Of a stretch of DNA of 64,000 nt, positions 56,594 through 64,000 are shown piece after piece; the stretch's first letter is position 1, and each line of letters begins with the position of its first letter. The notes beneath the pieces are model-generated. The model did not search any database, had not been told where the DNA came from, and saw only the letters and a program-made list of their open reading frames with translations. Both the position numbers and the translations under genes were made by a program. Source of the DNA: an uncultured Anaerolineales bacterium. Lineage in GTDB: Bacteria > Chloroflexota > Anaerolineae > Anaerolineales > UBA4823. Location of the stretch: NCBI GenBank assembly GCA_937928795.1, contig CALFWB010000040.1:1-64000 (forward strand), in the 5' to 3' direction.

Positions 56594-57958
56594 ATGTGCG
56601 ATACTATGGTTGCAGTTGGAAATGCCACAAAAGATGGGTCAGTGATTTTGGCGAAGAATAGCGATCGGGAACCAAACGAAGCCCATGTCTTAGTCCATAT
56701 TCCCCACCAGAAGCATCCACCGAACAGCACCGTAAAATGCACCTATATTGAAATTCCGCAGGTTGAAGAAACCTATGAGGTTTTTCTAGCCAAGCCTTTT
56801 TGGATTTGGGGGTGCGAAATGGGGGTTAACGAGTATGGTGTGGCAATTGGAAATGAAGCGGTCTTTACTAAAGAACCTTATCAGAAAGAAGGGGGCTTAA
56901 TCGGGATGGATTTGATCCGTCTTGCCTTGGAGCGATCCCAAACCGCTTATCAAGCTCTGCGGGTGATTGTCGAATTATTGGAGCGATATGGTCAGGGTGG
57001 GAACTGCGGCTTTGAACATCCCACCTTTTATCACAATTCGTTCATTCTCGCTGATCCGAATGAAGCCTGGGTGCTAGAGACAGCCGGAAAATATTGGGCG
57101 GCAGAGCGCGTCAAAGATGTGCGCAGTATATCCAATGGGTTGACGATCGGGGAGACTTGGGACGAGGCATCGCCAGGCTTGGTTGAACACGCCATTGAAA
57201 AAGGGTGGTGTAAGTCCCGTGAAGATTTTCACTTTGCGCGGTGCTACTCTGACTTTCTCTATACCCGTTTGGATGGTTGTGTTCCACGCCAATGTCGTTC
57301 GATGGATTTGCTTCGAGAACAGGCCGCCAATATCGATGCGACAACGATGATGAAATTCTTGCGCGACCACGGACCGAGGGCACAAACTGATCCGACCTGG
57401 GATCCGAGCCGAGGGTGGATCATGGATACGCTTTGTGTCCATGCCAGCTTCGGACCCACCCGCCCTAGCCAATCCACTGGGGCAATGGTGGCTCATCTCA
57501 CCAAGGAACTACCCATCATTTGGGCAACCGGTACTTCAGCAACTTGCACTTCGGTTTTCAAGCCGCTCTTTCTGTGTGGCGAAGACTTTCCACCGTTGGG
57601 GAAAACCCCAAGCGGAAGTTACGATCCAGACTCTTTGTGGTGGCAACATGAACGTTTGCATCGTCAAGTTCTGCGCGATTATGCTCACCGAATTGCTGTT
57701 TATCGGGAAGACCGCGATCGATTGGAAAAAGAGTTTTTGAGCGAAACTGCGGCCACTTTGGAGGCTGTCCTCAAGCAAGATCCGACTGTTCGAGCTCGAA
57801 AGCTTAATGAATTAAGTCATCGCTGTTTTGAGCAGGCTGATCAAGCAACTCAAGCCTGGATTGAAAAGGTTGCTGCTACGCCTGTGAAAAAACCGCCCTC
57901 TTTTTTATTTTCCCTAAGCTGGCGAACTTTCAACAGGAAAGCTGGTTTATCCGTGTGA
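56594..57958 (+). CDS. C69-family dipeptidase/secernin-like
   Basis: MCDTMVAVGNATKDGSVILAKNSDREPNEAHVL (N-terminal Cys nucleophile after Met); ATG 56594. Confidence 0.9.
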   Translation: MCDTMVAVGNATKDGSVILAKNSDREPNEAHVLVHIPHQKHPPNSTVKCTYIEIPQVEETYEVFLAKPFWIWGCEMGVNEYGVAIGNEAVFTKEPYQKEGGLIGMDLIRLALERSQTAYQALRVIVELLERYGQGGNCGFEHPTFYHNSFILADPNEAWVLETAGKYWAAERVKDVRSISNGLTIGETWDEASPGLVEHAIEKGWCKSREDFHFARCYSDFLYTRLDGCVPRQCRSMDLLREQAANIDATTMMKFLRDHGPRAQTDPTWDPSRGWIMDTLCVHASFGPTRPSQSTGAMVAHLTKELPIIWATGTSATCTSVFKPLFLCGEDFPPLGKTPSGSYDPDSLWWQHERLHRQVLRDYAHRIAVYREDRDRLEKEFLSETAATLEAVLKQDPTVRARKLNELSHRCFEQADQATQAWIEKVAATPVKKPPSFLFSLSWRTFNRKAGLSV

Positions 57959-58105
57959 GTTGGACGGTGAGGTAGGATTTTTTAGCATCATGGTTTTGTA
58001 GTACCAAGCCCTGCTTAGTAGAAGCCTGTCACCTCAAGCGAGGCAAAGGCAGCAATTCTAAATTTGCACATTTGTTCGTCTTTGAGCAAGAAAGAGCAAA
58101 TTTTC

Positions 58106-58403
58106 GTAACATAGGCTTCAGCCTGTGTCGCGTTTCCACAAGCTAAAGCTTATGTTACGCGTGATAAGCTGCGCCAAGCGGATTTTTGTAACATAGGCTT
58201 CAGCCTGTTTTGCGTTTCCACAAGCTAAAGCTTATGTTACGCGTGATAAGCTGCGCCAAGCGGATTTTCGTAACATAGGCTTCAGCCTGTTTTGCGTTTC
58301 CACAAGCTAAAGCTTATGTTACGCGTAATAAGTCGCACCAAGCAGATTTTCGTAACATAGGCTTCAGCCTGTTTATGGTTTGCACAAGTGAGATTTATGC
58401 TAC
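58106..58403. repeat. 82-bp tandem array of hairpin units, 3 good plus 1 degenerate copy
   Basis: GTAACATAGGCTTCAGCCTGT starts at 58106, 58188, 58270, 58352 (period exactly 82); each with downstream ACAAGCTAAAGCTTATGTTAC. Confidence 0.93.
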
Positions 58404-58534
58404 CTTTGCATGATATTCCCATGATGAAGGGAAAAGTTAGCATGGCATAAGTGGAACCGCACAAGTGGGGGGGCAGGACAAGAGAAAGAGCCCCAAAAAT
58501 CACATAGAACTCTTAGAGCCCGGATGGCGGTATA

Positions 58535-58612
58535 GTGTCCACGCAAAAGTCGTAGGACAACTCATTGAGTTGTCCTACAAAGCAACGTTGCCAACAACTT
58601 TTGAGTGCACAC
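58535..58612 (+). mobile_element. 78-bp MITE-like element, copy 3
   Basis: Flanked by perfect 9-bp direct repeat GGCGGTATA (58526-58534 / 58613-58621). Confidence 0.9.
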
Positions 58613-58628
58613 GGCGGTATAAATTCAT

Positions 58629-58657
58629 TTGACAAAAAATTACAAGGCGGTTACACT
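58629..58657 (+). promoter_or_regulatory. Promoter TTGACA-N17-TACACT of liv operon
   Basis: Hexamers at 58629-58634 and 58652-58657. Confidence 0.65.
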
Positions 58658-58942
58658 ATAGAAAGCGAACGGTGCAATTTCTTTGCAGTGGTAGTGGTAG
58701 GTGTCTTAATCCAACGGATAAACTACCGAGCAAGGAGTGACAAAGTGCAATTTAGCCTTCGAAAAGCTCCAAAAGGGGGGGCAAGTTTTGCGGAGATGGT
58801 TGCTTCACCAAAAGGGGGGAGAGAAACTTCTGTTATTCTTTGTCTATTTATAAATAGAAAGGAGGGTATACCGGCCAATATACTGACTTAGCGATCCAAA
58901 TCACCCGTGTTCAAACTTTATTTAGACCAAGGAGTAGGAGAA

Positions 58943-60121
58943 ATGAGAAAATCTTTTCTTGTAGTGAGCATCACGGCTTCATTGGTCTTGGCTATTTTAC
59001 TCAGTGCTTGCGGTGGGGCAGCTCAACCGGTTATCAAAATCGGCGTCAACGCGCCATTGACCGGCGACATCCCCAAAGTGGGGGAAGGTACAAAATATGC
59101 GGCCGAATTGTGGCTCGAAGATATCAAGAACGCAGGGGGATTAGATGTCGGAGGTAAGAAATATCAAGTTGAGTTAGTGATTGAGGACAATGAATCCAAA
59201 GCCGAATCGGCTGTGGCTGCCAACACGAAAATGATCACGCAGGACGAAGTCTTAGTGATTGTTGGCCCACAAGCTTCTAAGCAAGCAGTTCCGGCCGGCG
59301 AGGTTGCAAACAACTATGAAACACCGATGATTAGTCCGTGGTCAACCAATCCAAACACGACCAAAGACCGCCCCTGGGTCTTCCGCGCCTGCTTCCTAGA
59401 CCCCTTCCAAGGTCCGGTGGTAGCGAACTTCGTTACCGAAGAATTCGGTTTTACTAAAGCGGGTGTCCTCTATGACGTAGCAAGCGATTATCCGAAGGGA
59501 CTAGCCGAATTTTTCAAGAAAGCCTGGGAAGAACTTCATGGGCCGGGTTCGGTGGTGGCTTACGAGTCGTTTACTACTAAGGATACCGACTTTAGTGCTC
59601 AGTTGACCAAGATCAAGGATTCTGGTGCAGAGTTCATCTTTACCCCCCAGTATTACAACGAAGTTGCCTTGATTGTCAAACAGGCTCATCAATTGGGTTG
59701 GGATAAGCCCATTGTGGGCAGTGATAGCTGGGGTTCTTCGGAGCTGATCCCGTTGTGTGGGGCGGATTGTTACGGTTTGTTCTTCAGCACGCACTATGCT
59801 GCAGCCGGTGCAACCGGAAAGACAAAAGAGTTTATCGATCGTTACAACGCCAAATATGGCTATATCCCCGATGACGTCGCAGCGCTAACCTGGGACGCCT
59901 TTGGTTTGGTTCAACAAGCCATCCAAAACTGTGGCAAGATCACTGGCGACATCAAGGCCGATCGTAAATGCGTGCGTGATGCCCTAGCTCAAATTAAGGC
60001 TTATGACGGCATTACCGGGAAGATGGACTTTACCCAAGGCAACGATCCGGTCAAATGCGCAGTGATCGTCAAAATTGACGACAAGGGAGAGTTTACCTTC
60101 TATAAATCCGTTTGCCCGTAA
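58943..60121 (+). CDS. livJ: Branched-chain amino acid ABC transporter substrate-binding lipoprotein
   Basis: Lipobox LLSACGG; IKIGVNAPLTGDIPKVGEGTKYAAELWLEDINA-type periplasmic binding fold. Confidence 0.92.
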   Translation: MRKSFLVVSITASLVLAILLSACGGAAQPVIKIGVNAPLTGDIPKVGEGTKYAAELWLEDIKNAGGLDVGGKKYQVELVIEDNESKAESAVAANTKMITQDEVLVIVGPQASKQAVPAGEVANNYETPMISPWSTNPNTTKDRPWVFRACFLDPFQGPVVANFVTEEFGFTKAGVLYDVASDYPKGLAEFFKKAWEELHGPGSVVAYESFTTKDTDFSAQLTKIKDSGAEFIFTPQYYNEVALIVKQAHQLGWDKPIVGSDSWGSSELIPLCGADCYGLFFSTHYAAAGATGKTKEFIDRYNAKYGYIPDDVAALTWDAFGLVQQAIQNCGKITGDIKADRKCVRDALAQIKAYDGITGKMDFTQGNDPVKCAVIVKIDDKGEFTFYKSVCP

Positions 60122-60290
60122 TGGAGAGAAGGACTTTGTTGTAAATTGAATAATGTTGAGGCTGTCATCGAGAGCAGTGGTCTTCTATCCCAGATATAGG
60201 TGTGTCATAAAATCCATCTGTTAAGGGGAGCCGATCATTAACCCTGTTCAAGGACAGCCTCGCTATTTTTTGAGTTGAGGAGCACCTTCT

Positions 60291-61214
60291 ATGGCATTTT
60301 TCTTTCAAAATGTGGTCAATGCTCTTCAGTGGGGGAGTTTTTACGCCCTCATTGCGCTTGGGTATTCTATGGTGTATGGAGTGTTGATGTTGTTCAATTT
60401 TGCGCATGGGGATATTTTTATGACTGGCGCCTATATTGGCTTTTTTGTTGCTACGATGTTTGTTGGCTTATCTGCGACCGGCATCCTTGTATTGCCAAAT
60501 TGGTTGATTCTCATCTTGACCATCTTGATCTCCATGTTTCTCACTTCATTTGTGGGGATGGCAGTAGAGCGGGTCGCCTACCGCCCCTTGCGCGGCGCCC
60601 CACGCGCTTCGGCGGCCATCACCGGCTTGATGGTCGGGATCATCTTGGAGACCGGCAACCTTGCCCTTTTAGGTGCCCGCCGCCAAAAATTCCCGGAATT
60701 GATTGTTTCGCAGACTTATGATTTCGGTGGAGTAAGCGTTACAAATAGCAAGATCATGATTGTTTTGGTCTCGATCGGTCTGATGATAGCTCTCCATCAA
60801 TTCGTGCGCCGCACCAAATGGGGGATGGCGATGCGAGCCATGGCGTATGATTTCGTCGTGGTACCGTTGATGGGGGTTTCGATCAACTTGATCGCGGCGC
60901 TGACCTTTGGCTTAGGCTCTGCCTTGGCATCTGCAGCGGGGATCCTCTTCGGCATCGCTTACCCGGTGCTTGACCCCTATATGGGCATCCTATTTGGTTG
61001 GAAGGCCTTTGTGGCAGCCATTTTGGGTGGGCGCGGTTCGATCTTGGGGGCAGCGTTGGCTGGTTTTTTGCTGGGTTTCATTGAGATTTTCGTGGCGACC
61101 ATCTTTCCTTCAACCCTGCGTGACCTGATTGCTTATTCGATCATTTTGATCATCCTCACCTTCCGACCGCATGGATTTTTTGGTGAGCCATATAGCGCCC
61201 AGTTACGCTTATAA
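60291..61214 (+). CDS. livH: Branched-chain amino acid ABC permease
   Basis: NALQWGSFYALIALGYSMVYGVLMLFNFAHGDIFM. Confidence 0.95.
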   Translation: MAFFFQNVVNALQWGSFYALIALGYSMVYGVLMLFNFAHGDIFMTGAYIGFFVATMFVGLSATGILVLPNWLILILTILISMFLTSFVGMAVERVAYRPLRGAPRASAAITGLMVGIILETGNLALLGARRQKFPELIVSQTYDFGGVSVTNSKIMIVLVSIGLMIALHQFVRRTKWGMAMRAMAYDFVVVPLMGVSINLIAALTFGLGSALASAAGILFGIAYPVLDPYMGILFGWKAFVAAILGGRGSILGAALAGFLLGFIEIFVATIFPSTLRDLIAYSIILIILTFRPHGFFGEPYSAQLRL

Positions 61215-61250
61215 AGAGCGTTATATTCTGTTTTCAATGAGGAAAGATCT

Positions 61251-62564
61251 ATGGCTGTTGTTAGCGAAACCATTGATGAGCGAACTACTCTTTGGAGCAG
61301 GATGCGAGTTTGGTTGCGAAAAAATTATGGAGAAGTTCCCTTATTTGCCTGGTTAGTCGGGGCTTTGGTTGCGGCAATCATTGAGATGTTGGTTGGCAAT
61401 CCGTTTGCGCGGCTAATTGGGATGCCGCGCGGACCGGTTCTGTTTGGTTTCTTAATCGTGCTCAAAACCCCCTTATTAATTCCGCCTGCCATTCTCTACA
61501 ACCTTGTGATTTACATTTTCCCTACACTGCTTGTGGCTCGTTTGCTTGGATCGCTTTCCAATCGCATTGCAGGATGGTTGATGGATCGCTCCGTGATCCT
61601 CTCTACCCTCATCCATTTAGGACTCCTGTATGCAACGTTGCATATCTGGGCAAGTTTCAACGATTATCGGGTTTTGGTTGTGAAACTGATCTTACTTGCC
61701 ATTATGATTACCCTTAGTCTCAATGTGGTTAACGGTTATATGGGTGAATTTTCGTGTTCCCATCCGGGCTTTATGGCTATGGGAGCGTACACGGCGTCGA
61801 TCTTAAGTGTGGTTTTCTTTGTCGATGATAGTGTGTTTGGTCCTGCGATCTTGCCTCCTGTCCTTGGGCAATTCGCTTTTCCTCTTATCCTGATCATCAG
61901 TGGTTTGGTCGCCTCGATCAGCGCTTTGTTGGTGGCGGTTCCATCTTTCCGCACGCGGGGAGACTATTTGGCGATCATTTCGCTGGCGTTTACTTTTATT
62001 GTTAAGTCTCTCATCGAGAATTTAGAGATTGTTGGGGGACCGCGTGGGATGCGCGGCCAACCAGATTGGGCAACCCTTCCGGTGGTTTTTGTGTGGACAA
62101 TGCTGTGTGTATGGGTGATCAACAATTATGTCCGCTCAACTTTTGGCAAAACGATGAACGCTGTGCGAGACGGAGAGATGGCAGCCAATGCGATGACCAT
62201 TAACACAAGACGAACAAAAATGGTCACCTTTTTGTTTGCGGCTTTTTGGGCTGGCGTTGCCGGGGGGTTGCTTGCCCATGTTTTACGTTACGTGAACCCC
62301 GGATCCTTTGGCATCCAGAAATTAGCCGAAGTGTTAGCGATGGTTTATTTTGGTGGCTTGAACTCTGTGGTCGGATCAATTGTAGGGGCAGTTGGGTTTA
62401 ATCTCTTGAGTGAAGCCTTACGTCCGCTAGAGCTTTATAAGTGGATTATCATCCCGATCATGATTATCTTGATCATGATCTATCGTCCAACCGGTTTGAT
62501 CGCCTTTACCGAGTTTGATGTCAAAAAAATCATTCAGCCCCGCAATCGGGATCGGGAGGCGTAA
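61251..62564 (+). CDS. livM: Branched-chain amino acid ABC permease
   Basis: LNVVNGYMGEFSCSHPGFMAMGAYTASIL; GDYLAIISLAFTFIVKSLIENLEIVGGPRGM. Confidence 0.95.
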   Translation: MAVVSETIDERTTLWSRMRVWLRKNYGEVPLFAWLVGALVAAIIEMLVGNPFARLIGMPRGPVLFGFLIVLKTPLLIPPAILYNLVIYIFPTLLVARLLGSLSNRIAGWLMDRSVILSTLIHLGLLYATLHIWASFNDYRVLVVKLILLAIMITLSLNVVNGYMGEFSCSHPGFMAMGAYTASILSVVFFVDDSVFGPAILPPVLGQFAFPLILIISGLVASISALLVAVPSFRTRGDYLAIISLAFTFIVKSLIENLEIVGGPRGMRGQPDWATLPVVFVWTMLCVWVINNYVRSTFGKTMNAVRDGEMAANAMTINTRRTKMVTFLFAAFWAGVAGGLLAHVLRYVNPGSFGIQKLAEVLAMVYFGGLNSVVGSIVGAVGFNLLSEALRPLELYKWIIIPIMIILIMIYRPTGLIAFTEFDVKKIIQPRNRDREA

Positions 62565-62565
62565 G

Positions 62566-63336
62566 ATGGCACTACTGGAAGTCAAAAACATGACGCACTA
62601 TTTTGGTGGATTGCGGGCGGTATATAACTACAATCTAACGATTGAGCAGGGCGAGATCCGCGGTTTGATTGGCCCAAATGGGGCGGGGAAGACCACAATT
62701 TTTAATTTGATCACCGGCATCTATAAGCCTACGGAAGGCATAATTACGTTAGATGGAGAAAACATTGTCGGTTTACAGCCCTATCAGATTGCTGCGAAGG
62801 GTATCGGGCGTACCTTTCAAAACTTGCAATTATGGCGACACATGAGCGTGATCGACCATGTCAAGTTAGCCCAATACTCGAAGATTCGTTATGGTTTAGT
62901 TGGCGCTTTTTTTGGCACCCCTTTGCGCCATCGCCAAGAGCAGGAGATCGAGGATCGATCCTTAGAACTTTTGGAGCTGGTTGGCATCCGTCATTTGGCT
63001 GATCAGATTGTTACCAATTTACCTTATGGGGCGCAACGGCGGGTAGAGATGGCAAGGGCTTTAGCTACCGATCCAAAAATTCTATTTCTGGATGAGCCAA
63101 CTGTGGGGATGAATCCGGAAGAGCTCAAAGATATGATGGAGATCATCCGTCGCGTCCATGAAGAATTGGGACTTGCGATCTTCTTGATTGAACACCGTAT
63201 GAAAGTGGTGATGGATTTGTGCCAACGCATCCAGACCTTAGTCTTTGGAGAGGTGGTTGCAGAAGGGACACCGGAGGAAATCCGCAATAATCCCATTGTG
63301 ATCGAAGCTTATCTGGGCAAGGAGATAGAGACCTGA
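62566..63336 (+). CDS. livG: Branched-chain amino acid ABC ATP-binding protein
   Basis: GPNGAGKTTIFNLITG, GIGRTFQNLQLWRHMSV, LFLDEPTVGMNPEE. Confidence 0.95.
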   Translation: MALLEVKNMTHYFGGLRAVYNYNLTIEQGEIRGLIGPNGAGKTTIFNLITGIYKPTEGIITLDGENIVGLQPYQIAAKGIGRTFQNLQLWRHMSVIDHVKLAQYSKIRYGLVGAFFGTPLRHRQEQEIEDRSLELLELVGIRHLADQIVTNLPYGAQRRVEMARALATDPKILFLDEPTVGMNPEELKDMMEIIRRVHEELGLAIFLIEHRMKVVMDLCQRIQTLVFGEVVAEGTPEEIRNNPIVIEAYLGKEIET

Positions 63337-64000
63337 TGTTGCTATCCATTGAAAACTTGCGCGTATCCTACGATCGGATTAAGGCTCTACACGGCATCGA
63401 TTTCGAGGTTGAAGAGGGGGAGATTGTGTGCATCATTGGTGCCAACGGGGCCGGTAAGAGCACAACCTTGCGGGCGATTTCCCGCTTGGTGCCGGTTGAG
63501 CCGGGTTCAAAGATGACGTTTGCCGGCAAGAATTTGCTTGATTATCCCCCCGATAAAGTGGTTAGCGAACTGGGGATTTCTCATGTCCCGGAGGGCAGAC
63601 GCCTGTTTGGCAACCTAACAGTCATAGAGAATTTGCGTTTAGCAGCATTTGCCCGCAAGGAACCCCGCACTGTCGAGAGGGATATCGAGCGTGTGTTCAC
63701 CATTTTTCCGCGTTTGAAAGAGCGCACCTATCAAAAGGCAGAAACCCTCAGCGGTGGTGAACAGCAGATGTTAGCTGTTGGACGGGCATTGGTCTCCGCC
63801 AAGCGCTTGATGTTATTGGATGAACCTTCGATGGGGTTGGCTCCTTTGATGATGATGAGCGTCTTTGATGTTCTTAAGGAGATTAATCAGCAAGGAACGA
63901 CGATTTTACTCGTTGAACAGAATGCCCGCTTGGCGCTCAAGTTTGCCACACGCGGCTATGTTTTGGAAAGCGGCAATCTCGTCCTTCAAGGCAAATCGAG
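63336..64000 (+). CDS. livF: Branched-chain amino acid ABC ATP-binding protein, truncated at window end
   Basis: ATG overlaps livG stop (TGATG); my translation gives IIGANGAGKSTTLRAISRL and LSGGEQQMLAVGRALVSAKRLMLLDEPSMGLAP; no stop before 64000. Confidence 0.93.
   Translation, partial: MLLSIENLRVSYDRIKALHGIDFEVEEGEIVCIIGANGAGKSTTLRAISRLVPVEPGSKMTFAGKNLLDYPPDKVVSELGISHVPEGRRLFGNLTVIENLRLAAFARKEPRTVERDIERVFTIFPRLKERTYQKAETLSGGEQQMLAVGRALVSAKRLMLLDEPSMGLAPLMMMSVFDVLKEINQQGTTILLVEQNARLALKFATRGYVLESGNLVLQGKS

Noticed and set aside
58106-58403. Possible CRISPR array
   Set aside because: The 82-bp units include conserved spacers, the repeat is a long palindrome, and no cas genes are nearby; this is a tandem repeat.

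Overview
This 64-kb window is gene-dense bacterial chromosome. Gene content and repeats resemble an Anaerolineae-type Chloroflexota, but that assignment is my inference. About 50 protein-coding genes and one tRNA-Lys(CTT) are supported. Main blocks: PiT phosphate transporter + DUF47; NurA / HAS-barrel-like / HerA DNA-end-processing operon; sarcosine/dimethylglycine-dehydrogenase-like flavoprotein with EtfBA; universal stress protein; GntR regulator, long transaldolase-family protein and transketolase; APC permease, choline/aminoalcohol-kinase-like protein and HisC-like aminotransferase; Na/Pi symporter; 2-aminoethylphosphonate/iron-type ABC transporter; a pair of SPFH-like membrane proteins; ECF sigma/anti-sigma/HtrA-like cluster; PBP1-like protein, RecN and NAD kinase; branched-chain amino acid ABC operon (livJHMGF, livF truncated by the window end). 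The most interesting signals are: (1) a 78-bp non-autonomous transposable element (MITE) in three copies with 19-bp inverted ends, a nested palindrome and 8-9 bp target duplications; (2) an exact 82-bp tandem array of 53-bp hairpins; (3) a bifunctional PBP whose transpeptidase motifs and most of its glycosyltransferase motifs look degenerate; (4) candidate structured leaders upstream of a universal stress gene (behind a CRP/FNR-type palindrome), an APC permease and livJ; (5) the three-gene NurA/HAS-barrel/HerA operon; (6) an uncharacterised permease/kinase/aminotransferase cluster. No CRISPR array, rRNA, prophage or intact transposase was found. All homology calls come from reading motifs by eye; no database search was run.
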